The notes: a model not told the origin generated them from the sequence alone. A stretch of DNA of 63,089 bases from Bacillota bacterium (GCA_017889625.1 JAGGAD010000025.1:1-63089); one strand, 5' to 3'. Shown: positions 31,288 through 41,145, counted from the first letter of the stretch. A program made the numbers and translations.

Positions 31288-33195
31288 ATGAATTTAATAT
31301 CAATAGAAAATTTAAGCAAAAGCTATGGTGACCGGATTCTGTTTGAAAATGTCACTATCGGATTGGATGAAGGAGATAAAGTTGGCCTTATTGGCGTTAA
31401 TGGTACAGGAAAATCAACCTTCTTAAAAGTTATTACCGGATTTGAGCCGCCTGATAATGGCAAGATAACCAAAGGAAGTACGGTACGGGTAGAATATTTG
31501 CCGCAGAATCCGGAATTTGATCCTGAGGCTACAGTATTAGCGCAAGTTTTTAAAGGGGATTCCCCGGAGATGCGAGTGTTATCAGCCTATGAACATACGT
31601 TAGCTCAGCTTGAGATTAATCCTGAAAACACAGATGAGCAAACTAAGCTTATAAGTTTAAGTCAGCAAATGGATGCGCAAAATATCTGGCAAATGGAAAG
31701 TGAAGCTAAAATCATTCTTACTAAACTAGGAGTTACCGATTTTTCGGCGCGGGTCGGCAATATGTCCGGCGGCCAAAGAAAACGTATTGCTCTAGCCAGT
31801 GCGCTTATTACGCCGGCTGATGTTCTTATTCTGGACGAGCCGACTAATCATATTGATAATGACATGGTAATGTGGCTGGAACAGTATCTGGCGAAACGTA
31901 AAGGTGCATTATTGATGATAACCCATGACCGTTACTTCCTCGATCGGGTCGTTAGTCGGATCATCGAAATAGATAAAGGGAAGCTGTATAGTTATACCGG
32001 CAACTATAGCCAGTTCCTTGAATTGAAGCTTGAGCGAGAGGAACAGGCGGAGAGCAGCGAACGGAAACGGCAAAATCTATTAAGAAATGAATTAGCTTGG
32101 ATAAGACGAGGAGCACAAGCGCGCAGTACAAAACAAAAGGCTCGAATTGAACGTTTTCAAACCATTAGTCAGCAAAATACGGATATAAGCGATAGTAAAC
32201 TTGAAATCCAAGCGGGGTCAAGCCGTTTAGGCCGCAAGATTATTGAACTTGAATCAATTAAACAAGGTTTTGATAATAGGGTCTTAATCAATGATTTTAG
32301 CTACATTGTGCTAAAAAACGATCGGGTTGGTATCGTCGGGCCCAATGGCAGTGGTAAGTCCACACTTCTCAATATTATTGTCGGGAAGATTGCTCCTGAT
32401 CAAGGTATGGTTGATATTGGGCAAACGGTAAAACTGGGATACTTTTCTCAGGAAAGCCGTGAAATGGATGAAAGTTTAAGGGTAATTGATTATATCAAAG
32501 AAGAAGCAAACTTTATTACGACTATGGATGGCACTGTTATTAGCGCTTCACAATTATTAGAAAGATTTTTGTTCGGATCTAATTTACAGTGGAATCCAAT
32601 CGCCAAACTTTCCGGTGGAGAACGGCGGAGATTATTTTTATTGCGGATCCTCATGGGATCGCCTAATGTTTTATTATTAGATGAACCAACGAATGACCTG
32701 GATATAGCAACATTGACTATTCTTGAAGATTATCTGGAGACCTTTCCGGGCGCGGTAATCACAGTATCCCATGATCGCTATTTTCTTGATCGGATAGCGG
32801 ATAAAATCTTTGCCTTTGAAGGTAATGGTGTTATTACTCAGTATATTGGTGGTTATTCGGCCTATCAAGACAACCGGCGGTTGCCGGAGGCGGAGCCAAG
32901 TCCTAAACCCCAAAAGGCGGGAAATGACACTGACAATAAACCTACTTCGGCCAAGCAGCCGCGTAAATTCACATTTAAAGAACAGCGTGAGTATGAACAA
33001 ATTGACGATATTATAGCCTCCGTTGAAGAAACGTTAGCTGAAATTCAGCGCCGCATAAATACCGCTGGCAGTAATTTTGAATTACTGCAACAGCTTACAA
33101 GCGAAGAACAACAGCTCAAAGAAAAGCTGGATACGCTTTTAGAACGCTGGACATACCTTAATGAATTGGCAGAGGAAATAGACAACGCCTTATAA
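31288..33195 (+). CDS. ABC-F family ATPase (Uup-like)
   Basis: This 635-residue soluble protein contains two ABC ATPase cassettes and no membrane domain. Walker A motifs are GVNGTGKST (about 36-44) and GPNGSGKST (near 351), and signature motifs are NMSGGQRKR and KLSGGERRR. The linker between the cassettes is rich in Arg, Lys and Glu, as in translation-associated ABC-F proteins. A C-terminal coiled-coil tail (about 550-635) after a proline-rich stretch points to the Uup-type subgroup. ABC-F proteins act on the ribosome; a role in resolving stalled translation or in DNA-related functions as proposed for Uup is possible. Confidence 0.9.
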   Translation: MNLISIENLSKSYGDRILFENVTIGLDEGDKVGLIGVNGTGKSTFLKVITGFEPPDNGKITKGSTVRVEYLPQNPEFDPEATVLAQVFKGDSPEMRVLSAYEHTLAQLEINPENTDEQTKLISLSQQMDAQNIWQMESEAKIILTKLGVTDFSARVGNMSGGQRKRIALASALITPADVLILDEPTNHIDNDMVMWLEQYLAKRKGALLMITHDRYFLDRVVSRIIEIDKGKLYSYTGNYSQFLELKLEREEQAESSERKRQNLLRNELAWIRRGAQARSTKQKARIERFQTISQQNTDISDSKLEIQAGSSRLGRKIIELESIKQGFDNRVLINDFSYIVLKNDRVGIVGPNGSGKSTLLNIIVGKIAPDQGMVDIGQTVKLGYFSQESREMDESLRVIDYIKEEANFITTMDGTVISASQLLERFLFGSNLQWNPIAKLSGGERRRLFLLRILMGSPNVLLLDEPTNDLDIATLTILEDYLETFPGAVITVSHDRYFLDRIADKIFAFEGNGVITQYIGGYSAYQDNRRLPEAEPSPKPQKAGNDTDNKPTSAKQPRKFTFKEQREYEQIDDIIASVEETLAEIQRRINTAGSNFELLQQLTSEEQQLKEKLDTLLERWTYLNELAEEIDNAL

Positions 33196-33216
33196 GTGTT
33201 TACCGGCATTAAATAA

Positions 33217-33260
33217 AGCAAAACGGCTGCTGACATCACATGGTCTGCAGCCGTGGCTTT
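33217..33260. terminator. Shared terminator between ABC-F gene and prfC
   Basis: ACGGCTGC (33223-33230) pairs with GCAGCCGT (33247-33254), with AAAGC/GCTTT partly extending the stem. It lies between convergent genes. Confidence 0.7.
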
Positions 33261-33280
33261 GCACAAGAGACGGGTAATTT

Positions 33281-34882
33281 TTATTCTTTTGGCAGATCCG
33301 GTGGTGTTGACCGGAATTCAACGCCTGGATTACGTTCTTGTACCCAGTTTAGTTGCCATTCAGTGGTGATAAGGATCAGTGGCCGGTCCTTGGTATCTAG
33401 AAGCAACATGCAGTTATCCATGCTTTTTAAGGCTTTTGGATTAAGTCCGTCGCCGGTGATCCACCGGGCAACTCCGTAAGGCAACTGATGCATCAGGATG
33501 TCAACACCATATTCCTGTTTGAGACGGTACTCCAGTACTTCAAATTGTAGGCTGCCAACTACACCAATAACAAAAGATTCCATAACGTCTGGTTGCTGGA
33601 ATACTTGTACGGCACCTTCCTGAGTTAACTGAGTCATGCCCTTGACAAACTGCTTGCGTTTCATAGTATCCTTAGCTTGGACTCTGGCGAATTGTTCAGG
33701 TGGAAACACAGGGAAGTCCTGAAAATAGAAATGTTGGCCGACCGGGCACAGCGTATCGCCGATCCCAAAAACACCCGGATCAAACAGGCCGATAATATCG
33801 CCGGGATATGCATCATCAACAATGGTACGGTCCTGAGCCAGAAATTGTTGAGGCTGGCTGAGCTTAATCTGTTTACCTGATTGGACATGCTGAACGGTCA
33901 TGCCACGTTCGAATTTTCCCGAACAAATCCGGATAAAGGCAATGCGGTCTCGGTGAGCGGGATTCATATTAGCTTGAATTTTAAATACAAAAGCTGAGAA
34001 AAAATCACTATCCATACCGGCAGTACCCTCGGAAGTCTGCCTGGGAGTCGGGGCAGGGGCTAGACGCAGAAATTCTTCCAGAAACGGCTGAACCCCGAAG
34101 TTGGTCATGGCGCTACCAAAGAACATGGGGGTAAGCTCGCCTTTTGCCACTTTTTCATAATCAAACTGATCGCCGGCCATATCCAATAGCTCAATGTCGT
34201 CGGTTAATGTTTGATAAGCAGCATCGCCTAATATTTGCCGGAAGGCAGGGTCGTTTACATTGCCGACGGTTGACTTTAGTGCCCGTTGCCCGTGAGAGCC
34301 ATCTTTATCAAATAGCTCGATTTGAGCTAACCGTCGATTATAGACGCCGTTATAGTTGCCGTCTACACCTACCGGCCAATTCATCGGATAGGCCCGAATG
34401 CCTAAAACTTTTTCGAGTTCTTCCATAAGTTCGAACGGGTTGCGGCCAAAACGGTCAAGTTTGTTGACAAAAGTAAAAATCGGAATACCCCGGTCTTTAC
34501 AAACTTTGAACAGCTTTTTTGTTTGTTCTTCGACACCTTTGGCGACGTCGATCAGCATAACCGCACTGTCAGCGGCCATTAAAGTACGATAAGTATCTTC
34601 ACTGAAGTCTTGGTGACCGGGAGTATCAAGGATGTTAACTCTAAAACCGTGGTAATCAAATTGCAATACGCTTGAGGTTACCGAAATGCCACGCTGCTTT
34701 TCGATTTCCATCCAATCTGAAGTAGCATGCTTAGTAGTTTTTCGAGCTTTAACCGAACCAGCCAGATGAATGGCTCCACCATAGAGTAACAGTTTCTCGG
34801 TAAGGGTTGTTTTGCCGGCGTCAGGGTGGGAAATAATCGCAAAAGTACGCCGTTTATTAGCTTGGTCAATAATATCGTCCAT
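33281..34882 (-). CDS. prfC: Peptide chain release factor 3
   Basis: This 533-residue translational GTPase matches RF3, which recycles RF1/RF2 after peptide release. G-domain motifs are visible: SHPDAGKTT (about 19-27, G1), DTPGHQDF near 87 (G3) and NKLD near 141 (G4). The RGISVTSS switch I segment and the Arg-rich end of the N-terminal domain fit RF3 rather than EF-G. Length is normal. It has its own AGGAG site and no co-directional neighbour; the ABC-F gene converges on it from the other side. Confidence 0.95.
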   Translation of the reverse strand: MDDIIDQANKRRTFAIISHPDAGKTTLTEKLLLYGGAIHLAGSVKARKTTKHATSDWMEIEKQRGISVTSSVLQFDYHGFRVNILDTPGHQDFSEDTYRTLMAADSAVMLIDVAKGVEEQTKKLFKVCKDRGIPIFTFVNKLDRFGRNPFELMEELEKVLGIRAYPMNWPVGVDGNYNGVYNRRLAQIELFDKDGSHGQRALKSTVGNVNDPAFRQILGDAAYQTLTDDIELLDMAGDQFDYEKVAKGELTPMFFGSAMTNFGVQPFLEEFLRLAPAPTPRQTSEGTAGMDSDFFSAFVFKIQANMNPAHRDRIAFIRICSGKFERGMTVQHVQSGKQIKLSQPQQFLAQDRTIVDDAYPGDIIGLFDPGVFGIGDTLCPVGQHFYFQDFPVFPPEQFARVQAKDTMKRKQFVKGMTQLTQEGAVQVFQQPDVMESFVIGVVGSLQFEVLEYRLKQEYGVDILMHQLPYGVARWITGDGLNPKALKSMDNCMLLLDTKDRPLILITTEWQLNWVQERNPGVEFRSTPPDLPKE

Positions 34883-35028
34883 ATATCCTCCAATGAATTA
34901 CTAGAAAAGCTTATTTACTTTATATCTTTATACGAAAAAATATATATCCGTGAAAAATTATACCTAATTTAGCCTGTAACAGCAAGGTAATACCTAATAA
35001 AGTACACAAATGGCAGGGGGTATAACCA

Positions 35029-35463
35029 ATGAAAATTTTAATAGATGCTGATGCTTGTCCCAAAACCGTACTGGAAATATGCAGGATTTTGGGACGCAAC
35101 TATGAAAAAGAAGTCTGGACGGTGGCTAGCTTTAACCATAACATTATATCCGATCATCATGTAGTTGTTGGGTGTGATGCGCAAGAAGCTGATTTGAAGG
35201 TCATGAATTTAACTCAGCCTGGGGACGTTATTATTAGTCAGGACTGGGGGTTAGCAGCTCTGGTACTAGGTAAGGGGGCTAAGTGTCTTAGCCCGTCTGG
35301 ACGGGAATATAGCGCCGCTAAAATGGATTTTCTTCTCGAAGAACGCGAAATGAAAGCTAAGTTTCGTAGAGGCGGCGGAAGAACCAAGGGACCAAAAAAG
35401 CGAACATCAGAAGATGACAGGAATTTTACGACCAGTCTGGAAAAGATATTAAATGGACTGTGA
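35029..35463 (+). CDS. YaiI/YqxD family protein (UPF0178)
   Basis: This 144-residue protein starts with the family hallmark [10 protein letters not shown] (residues 3-12), a PIN-like acidic site, and has [11 protein letters not shown] near 70 and a basic Arg/Gly tail near 112-125. The family is widespread and probably has nuclease-like activity, but its function is not established. It precedes topB by 21 bp, and the pair may be co-transcribed. An AGGGGG site precedes the start. Confidence 0.88.
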   Translation: MKILIDADACPKTVLEICRILGRNYEKEVWTVASFNHNIISDHHVVVGCDAQEADLKVMNLTQPGDVIISQDWGLAALVLGKGAKCLSPSGREYSAAKMDFLLEEREMKAKFRRGGGRTKGPKKRTSEDDRNFTTSLEKILNGL

Positions 35464-35484
35464 ATTAAAAATAAGAGGTGCTAA

Positions 35485-37629
35485 GTGCGGGTATATATTG
35501 CCGAAAAACCCAGTATGGGGGCAGAAATAGCAAAATACTTACCAGGGCCAACCAGTCGTAAAGATGGCTACATAATCACTGGGGGCGGGGTAGTTACCTG
35601 GGGATTTGGTCATATTCTTCGACAGGCAGAACCGGGTGAATATGATGAGAAATACATAAGATGGCGGGCCGAAGATTTGCCAATTATTCCACAAAAGTGG
35701 AAATTGCTTATCAGCGAGTCCGCTAAAAAACAATTTTTGATTGTTGAACAGCTTATTGGTGAGGCTAATGAAATTGTTCACGCTGGTGACCCAGACCGTG
35801 AAGGACAGCTATTGATAGACGAAGTGCTCGACTATCTGGATAACAAAAAACCGGTAAAGCGTATTCTATTAAACGCACTTGATGAGCAAAGTATAAGAAA
35901 AGCAATTGCTAATTTGCGGGAGAACAGCGATTTTTTTAATCTTAAACAATCGGCATTAGCCAGAGCCAGGGCCGATTGGCTGATTGGCATGAACTTGTCA
36001 CGAGCGTATACTTTGGCTGCCCGGCGGGCCGGGCACAAAACCACCTTCCCGGTTGGCCGGGTGAAAACGCCAACTTTAGCGTTAGTTGTGCGGCGTGAAC
36101 GTGATATTGAAGCCTTTAAACATTCCGATTATTTTACCCTTAAAGCTGATTTTATGCACCCCGACGGGGAGTTTACTGCTTATTGGAAACCCAAAGAGGA
36201 CCAAGTAGGGCTAGACCCTGAAGGGCGATTGGCGGATAAGCAAATAGCCAAGGAACTAACCGATAAATTAAGTGCTCAACCGTTAGCGGCTGATATAATC
36301 AGCTGTGAAACAACTGAAAAAAAAGAAGCCAATCGGTTGCCCTTATCCTTATCCTCATTACAGGTTTTGGCGGGGAAAAAATTTGGCTATGATCCTCAAA
36401 CAGTATTAGATACGGCACAGCGGCTTTACGAAAAAAAACTTACCAGTTATCCACGGTCGGATTGTGATTTTTTGCCGGAGTCCCAACAGGCTGATGCTAA
36501 GGTTATTATTGGCAATCTAGCAAAAATAAACGATAATGAATTGGCTGGTTGGGCCCAAACTGCTAATTCCGAGCAAAAAAGCCGGGCCTGGAATGATAAA
36601 AAGATTACGGCCCATCATGCTATAATACCTACTGTAGAAAAATGTACGGTTGCTGCTTTAAGTGAAACTGAAAAAAATATTTACTATCTTATTGCTCAGG
36701 CCTATTTGGCTCAGTTTTATCCCGTACATGTTTATAGCCAGACTAAAGTTGAAATAAAGCGGGTGGATGAGACCTTTACTGCTAGTGGGCGGATTATTCG
36801 TGAACTAGGATGGAAGGCACTTTATGGTACTGATGCTGATGATAAAAAAGAAGAAGATGAAGGAACTCTGCCAGCAATGAAAACCGGTGACGGCGTGCAG
36901 TTTGTCAAAGCTACAGCCGAAAAGAAATCCACCCGTCCGCCCACACGGTTTACTGCCGCAACGTTGCTCGCGGCTATGAAAGAAATCCATAAATATGTAA
37001 AAAATCCCGAATTAAAAAAACAACTTAAAGATGTAAGTGGCATAGGGACTGAAGCAACCCGGGCCACTATCATAAAAGAACTGGTACAGCGTAGCTTCCT
37101 TCGGGAAGAAAAAAAGAAAAAATATCTGATTCCCACTGATGCGGCGTATACCTTGATTGATATTCTGCCGGACGAACTCACTTATCCCGACTCTACTGCG
37201 CAGTGGGAAAGTATTCTTAGCGATATGGCCGATGGCGGGCAAAGCTTGGATAAATTTTTAAAGGCCCAAGCTGATTTTACTTCCAGCATCTGTGCAAGTG
37301 CGGTTTCTATAAAACTGGCCCCGCAGGGTGAGCACCTTTGTCCCCAATGTGAGCAGGGGGTGCTTGAGGAACGGAAAGGGCGCAAGGGACTTTTTTGGGG
37401 ATGCTCGCGTTATCCGGCCTGCAAAGCCGCTTATGATGATGACAATGGTAAGCCACGCAAACCACAACATCCTTGCCCACGTTGTGGGACAGGAGCATTG
37501 CAACGGATTAATGGCAAGAACGGTGCTTTTTGGGGATGCTCGCGTTATCCGGCCTGCCGGGCTACTTATAATGATAAAGCGGGAAGCCCTGATATTCCAG
37601 TGCGGCCGGTATCACGCGAAACAAAGTAA
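35485..37629 (+). CDS. topB: DNA topoisomerase III
   Basis: This 714-residue type IA topoisomerase has the N-terminal TOPRIM domain (VYIAEKPSMG at 3-12; HAGDPDREGQ near 96-105), a central domain with the catalytic tyrosine in TSYPRSDCDFLP near residue 320, and two C-terminal four-cysteine zinc modules (about 625-690, each CPxC ... GCSRYPAC). It relaxes or decatenates DNA. Translation begins at GTG after AAGAGGTG. Topoisomerase III with C-terminal zinc fingers is standard in Firmicutes. Confidence 0.95.
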   Translation: MRVYIAEKPSMGAEIAKYLPGPTSRKDGYIITGGGVVTWGFGHILRQAEPGEYDEKYIRWRAEDLPIIPQKWKLLISESAKKQFLIVEQLIGEANEIVHAGDPDREGQLLIDEVLDYLDNKKPVKRILLNALDEQSIRKAIANLRENSDFFNLKQSALARARADWLIGMNLSRAYTLAARRAGHKTTFPVGRVKTPTLALVVRRERDIEAFKHSDYFTLKADFMHPDGEFTAYWKPKEDQVGLDPEGRLADKQIAKELTDKLSAQPLAADIISCETTEKKEANRLPLSLSSLQVLAGKKFGYDPQTVLDTAQRLYEKKLTSYPRSDCDFLPESQQADAKVIIGNLAKINDNELAGWAQTANSEQKSRAWNDKKITAHHAIIPTVEKCTVAALSETEKNIYYLIAQAYLAQFYPVHVYSQTKVEIKRVDETFTASGRIIRELGWKALYGTDADDKKEEDEGTLPAMKTGDGVQFVKATAEKKSTRPPTRFTAATLLAAMKEIHKYVKNPELKKQLKDVSGIGTEATRATIIKELVQRSFLREEKKKKYLIPTDAAYTLIDILPDELTYPDSTAQWESILSDMADGGQSLDKFLKAQADFTSSICASAVSIKLAPQGEHLCPQCEQGVLEERKGRKGLFWGCSRYPACKAAYDDDNGKPRKPQHPCPRCGTGALQRINGKNGAFWGCSRYPACRATYNDKAGSPDIPVRPVSRETK

Positions 37630-37649
37630 GAAAAGAGAGGAACAAAGTA

Positions 37650-37877
37650 ATGGAATTGGGGATCTATCAGCATTATAAGGGTAATTATTACGAAGTCATT
37701 GGCATTGCTAAGCATAGTGAAACCTTGGAGCAAATGGTGGTATATCGGCAACTGTATGGTAATTATGATCTGTGGATTCGTCCATTGGCGATGTTCAACG
37801 AGACGATAATAGTTAACGGTAACCACGTAAAACGTTTTAAATATATGAGAAAAACAGAAAATATTTTGTCGAATTAG
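37650..37877 (+). CDS. DUF1653 domain protein
   Basis: This 75-residue protein is almost entirely one DUF1653 module (GIYQHYKGNYYEVIGIAKHSE at the N-terminus, then VVYRQLYG, LWIRPLAMF and RF at the end). Its function is unknown. It starts 20 bp after topB behind an AGAGAGG site, so it may be co-transcribed. Confidence 0.85.
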   Translation: MELGIYQHYKGNYYEVIGIAKHSETLEQMVVYRQLYGNYDLWIRPLAMFNETIIVNGNHVKRFKYMRKTENILSN

Positions 37878-37983
37878 CAGGAGTTTTTTGCTATAATGGC
37901 AAAATGTATATTAAAGCATTTAATTTCATTATATAAATAATTAACTAATAGTTAATGCAAAAAATGTGCTAGGGGGGTCTATT

Positions 37984-38391
37984 ATGAAAAAAATAGTGTG
38001 GTTAACATTAGTTTTGATGGTGATGTTTACGGCCGTGGTCTGTGCTAACGGTATTTACGATGCAGAAGTAGTCTGGACGGATGTGCCAAATGAATCACTA
38101 TCTGGAATAACCTATGCGTATGCTCCGGAGTTTACCAGTATTAGTCCGACTGGGCGGTTAGCGACAGTGATAAAAACCACTCAACCTAATGGCTATACTA
38201 CAATAGAAAAAATTTACGTGAATTCATCATTTGATCAGTATATAGTAGTAGCTTGTGGGAAATTTAAACAAGATGGCTCCACTATAAAAATAGTGCCTGA
38301 TGCTGATAAAGCTTGGCGACAACTTCTGCCAGCTACTTTGCAAGATCAATGCTTGCAGACAGCTTATCAATATGCTAAAACCAAGCAATAA
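37984..38391 (+). CDS. Small exported protein, unknown
   Basis: This 135-residue protein has an N-terminal signal peptide (MKKIVWLTLVLMVMFTAVVCA, with a Cys near the cleavage site). The mature part is about 110 residues with predicted beta structure and one later Cys pair-like arrangement (Cys near 90 and near 122). It resembles no family that I know. A strong GGGGGG site lies ahead of the start at 37984. The Cys at the end of the signal does not sit in a clear lipobox. Confidence 0.65.
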   Translation: MKKIVWLTLVLMVMFTAVVCANGIYDAEVVWTDVPNESLSGITYAYAPEFTSISPTGRLATVIKTTQPNGYTTIEKIYVNSSFDQYIVVACGKFKQDGSTIKIVPDADKAWRQLLPATLQDQCLQTAYQYAKTKQ

Positions 38392-38432
38392 TTAGCCAAA
38401 TTAAAAAGTAGTGTAATATAAAAGATAAAGAA

Positions 38433-38468
38433 GACCGCGTAGATAGCTTAATTGACTTCTATGCGGTC
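38433..38468 (+). terminator. Hairpin after exported protein gene
   Basis: GACCGCGTAGA pairs with TCTATGCGGTC with one mismatch. The following T-run is weak. Confidence 0.55.
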
Positions 38469-38609
38469 GACTGATTTTGGACCTTAGGTTTGCGAACGCC
38501 GTCTTATTATGCCCGGATTGCTTAGATTGATAGCAAGAAGGAAATAAATTATGCTAAGTTATAGTCAACGAATAGGATAAAGTTTTTTTGATGGGGAGAT
38601 GGAAAAACC

Positions 38610-38852
38610 GTGAATTACGTTACTCAAGGAGTTTGTGCAAAAGAAATAAATTTTGACATAGTGGACGGTAATGTTCATAATTTACAATTTGTGGGCGGCT
38701 GTCGAGGTAACCTTAAGGCGTTGGCGATATTAGTGGAAGGTATGCCGGTCCAAACTGTAATAACTAAATTACAAGGGAACCTTTGTCAGAATGGCACATC
38801 GTGTGCTGATCAGCTTGCCAAAGCCCTGAAAAAATCGGTGGAAACAGCTTAA
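38610..38852 (+). CDS. TSCPD-domain protein (TIGR03905 type)
   Basis: This 80-residue protein is a free-standing TSCPD domain, marked by GTSCADQLAKAL near residues 62-73 and the FVGGCRGNLKA segment near 27-37. The domain also occurs at the C-terminus of ribonucleotide reductases; free-standing members are uncharacterised and common in anaerobic Firmicutes. Translation starts at a GTG with GGGGAGATGG upstream. It is a single gene, with a hairpin after it. Confidence 0.85.
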   Translation: MNYVTQGVCAKEINFDIVDGNVHNLQFVGGCRGNLKALAILVEGMPVQTVITKLQGNLCQNGTSCADQLAKALKKSVETA

Positions 38853-38907
38853 AAAAATAGCCATCATTAGCCGTAAAAATCAAATCTCGGAAGATATTAC
38901 GGGAGAT

Positions 38908-38938
38908 AGCCCCTGGCGCATTTATGCTCTAGGGGCGT
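38908..38938 (+). terminator. Terminator after TSCPD gene
   Basis: GCCCCT and AGGGGC pair around a large loop that can pair further (GCGCA...TGCTC region). A short T-run follows. Confidence 0.5.
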
Positions 38939-38958
38939 GCTTTTATGGGAGAAGAGGC

Positions 38959-39135
38959 TTAATACCAATATTTATAATGATAGTGAGGGCGGAAAATGCA
39001 CCCAAGACCAAAGCAGGAATAATGGTGGTAGTAGTGGGGACGCGGATACGGGTAAGGATAAGGATACGGAACAGGAACAGGATAATAATATGGTGAACCG
39101 TTCTCAGGATATTGACGATAGTATCTTTCAAACAT
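38959..39135 (-). CDS. Tyr/Pro/His-rich small protein
   Basis: This 58-residue protein begins MFERYYRQYPENGSP and contains a run of alternating Tyr-Pro/Val-Pro pairs (about residues 16-31), then His/Tyr-rich segments and two Cys in SCFGLGC (40-46). About one third of the residues are Tyr. AAGGAGGTG lies 6 bp before the start, so it is very likely translated. Tyr-rich proteins of this type occur in spore coats and other cross-linked surface layers, which is a guess here. An overlapping plus-strand frame exists but lacks such a ribosome site. Confidence 0.65.
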   Translation of the reverse strand: MFERYYRQYPENGSPYYYPVPVPYPYPYPYPRPHYYHHYSCFGLGCIFRPHYHYKYWY

Positions 39136-39516
39136 AAGATGCACCTCCTTATGTAATATATTATGTAAATATTGTAGAAAAGTTCCGCGGAGGTTTAATA
39201 AATTGTTAGACCGATTCTGTTGATTCAAGCAGGAAAATAAGTGAGGGTTACGAATTTTTACAGACATATAACTACATTAATTTACAAAAGTCGCTGATTG
39301 CATTCGGTTAATCGCCATTAAGGCGAAGGGCCGAGCTTGAAAATGAGGGGGACGCCTTTAAGAAATAGAGACGGGAATAGGTAGCGCTGTTTTTCTCATC
39401 TGACGGAACGGTGGAGTTTTTGCATATTTAATCTCGACATAATAACTGCTTATATATATAATAGAAACAATTGCCTCAATAACTGCAAAGTATATAATAT
39501 AAGTGGAGAAAAAATT
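39136..39516. other. Intergenic region with divergent promoters
   Basis: These 381 bp lie between the Tyr-rich gene (minus) and an MFS gene (plus). The left part carries the ribosome site of the Tyr-rich gene. The middle (39300-39400) is less AT-rich and contains short self-complementary stretches, for example CGCCATTAAGGCG near 39312. The right part is AT-rich with a probable promoter around 39435-39470. I recognise no RNA family. Confidence 0.5.
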
Positions 39517-40695
39517 ATGTCAAAGCAATCTTTATGGACCAAAAATTTTAATTTAATATGTATAAGTAACTTTTTTCAATTTATGACCTTCTATTTACTT
39601 CTTTCGACGTTGCCAGCGTTTGTTTTGAATGTCATAAGGGATGGTGAACAAGAAGCGGGGCTTGCTGTTTCAGCCTTTATGGTAAGTGCCCTAATTATCC
39701 GGCCTTTAGCCGGGAAATGGATTGATAAGCTTGATCGAAGGAAAATACTGCTATTATCATTAGGTGTTTACTTTATTATAAGTCTTTGTTTCTTTGGCGC
39801 GCATAGTCTGGGGTTTATTGTGGCCGTACGCTTCCTGCAAGGCGGGGCTTTTGCTGTGGTAAATACAGTTACGGCAACGTTAGCTGCGGAAATTATTCCT
39901 GCCGAGCGAAAAGGAGAGGGGATTGGCTATTTTGCAACCTGCATGAGTTTGGCAGTTGCGATGGGACCTTTTCTGGGACTTTCTATTATTGCTAACACCA
40001 ATAACTTTACGGTGCTATTCACCGCGGTAGCTGGTTTGTCTTTTTTAGCAGGCGTTACTGCAGTATTTATAAAAGTGCCTAAGCGTTCTCCTGCGAGTAT
40101 TGCCGCGGCTACTGTAACGTCAACTTCGAACTGGCTACAATATTTTGAGCCTAGCGCAGCCCGCGGCGGAATAGTTAGTATGTGCATTCTTTTTTCCTTT
40201 AGTGGAGTAGCAACCTTTGTTTCTGTATACGCTCAACAACTGGGGATGGGTGAGCTTGCCCGCTATTTTTATGTCATATATGCAGTAATGGTAGTTGTAT
40301 CTCGCCCCTTTGCCGGAAGAACATTGGATAAACTAGGACCCAACGTTGTTATATATCCTGCAATTGTTTTATTTGGTTTAGCTATCATTATATTAAGCCA
40401 AGTCCATTCACCAATAGTTTTTCTTGCGGTAGGGGCAATTGTTGGAATTGGCTTTGGTTCACTATTTTCTAGTCTGCAAACTATTGCAGTAGCAACCACT
40501 CCGGATAGTCGTAAAGGTTTAGCGACCGCAACCTTCTTTTTTCTCGGTGACTTTGGAATGGGAATGGGACCATTTATTCTTGGTGCAATTGTTGCCTGGA
40601 CTAATTACAGCATCATGTATCTGGTTTCGGCTATGGTTGTTATCTTGTCAATAGGGGTGTACTATTTGCTAGGGCGGTTGACACTAGCAAAATAA
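39517..40695 (+). CDS. MFS transporter, drug-efflux type
   Basis: This 392-residue protein has twelve predicted membrane segments, with GKWIDKLDRRKI in the loop 2-3 position (near residues 67-78) and GGAFAVVNTVTATLAAEIIPAERKGEGIGYF near 109-139. It belongs to the YfcJ/YhhS-like branch of 12-TM MFS exporters. The substrate is unknown. The start has GTGGAG upstream. It is followed 15 bp later by a short unknown gene. Confidence 0.87.
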   Translation: MSKQSLWTKNFNLICISNFFQFMTFYLLLSTLPAFVLNVIRDGEQEAGLAVSAFMVSALIIRPLAGKWIDKLDRRKILLLSLGVYFIISLCFFGAHSLGFIVAVRFLQGGAFAVVNTVTATLAAEIIPAERKGEGIGYFATCMSLAVAMGPFLGLSIIANTNNFTVLFTAVAGLSFLAGVTAVFIKVPKRSPASIAAATVTSTSNWLQYFEPSAARGGIVSMCILFSFSGVATFVSVYAQQLGMGELARYFYVIYAVMVVVSRPFAGRTLDKLGPNVVIYPAIVLFGLAIIILSQVHSPIVFLAVGAIVGIGFGSLFSSLQTIAVATTPDSRKGLATATFFFLGDFGMGMGPFILGAIVAWTNYSIMYLVSAMVVILSIGVYYLLGRLTLAK

Positions 40696-40710
40696 AGTAT
40701 AGAATCTATT

Positions 40711-41145
40711 GTGGTATTGGATGTGAGAGAAGTGGAATCGTATCTATTGCTAAATGGTGAGACGCTAACGATACATGAGAATGTTCCGGTAGAAATGAAC
40801 AATCTGGAAATAAGTATGGTCGATAAACTTATCCAAGCGCAGTTTTTTCTGATTGCCGAAATAAGTGGGAAGATGGTAGGTTATTTAGTAGTTAAGCGTG
40901 GCCAAAAAGTTAGAAATACTTATACCGGTGAACTCGATATTAATATTCACCGGGATTATCTTAAAGTTGGTATAGAAAAAGTGCTTTTTGAAAGCATGAC
41001 AAGATGGTTCAATAAAATGGATGCCATTCGTAAAGTTCAACTGAAAATTAAAATAAACAGTTTAATGAATTTAGAATTACTTATTGATTTATGTACAATT
41101 CAGCAAGAAATAGACGAAGATAAATATGAGTTATTCTCGCTTTAG
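40711..41145 (+). CDS. GNAT-like protein, degenerate
   Basis: This protein of up to 144 residues has a layout like the GNAT acetyltransferase fold: a strand pair around FLIAEISGKMVGYLVVKRG (about 47-65), then ELDINIHRDYLKVGIEKVLFESMTRWF (about 74-100), where the usual Q/RxxGxG/A acetyl-CoA loop is reduced to YLKVGIE. Activity is therefore doubtful. Alternative GTG and TTG starts exist at 40711, 40717, 40723 and 40732, none with a clear ribosome site, so translation may be coupled to the MFS gene 15 bp upstream. Confidence 0.6.
   Translation: MVLDVREVESYLLLNGETLTIHENVPVEMNNLEISMVDKLIQAQFFLIAEISGKMVGYLVVKRGQKVRNTYTGELDINIHRDYLKVGIEKVLFESMTRWFNKMDAIRKVQLKIKINSLMNLELLIDLCTIQQEIDEDKYELFSL

Noticed and set aside
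38937-39137. Plus-strand acidic protein opposite the Tyr-rich gene
   Set aside because: It is the antisense of a repetitive gene, and it has no good ribosome site; the minus strand has one.
39300-39420. Cyclic di-GMP-I riboswitch
   Set aside because: GGGACGC and GGTAGC occur, but the conserved GGCAAACC and GCAAAGCC parts are missing.
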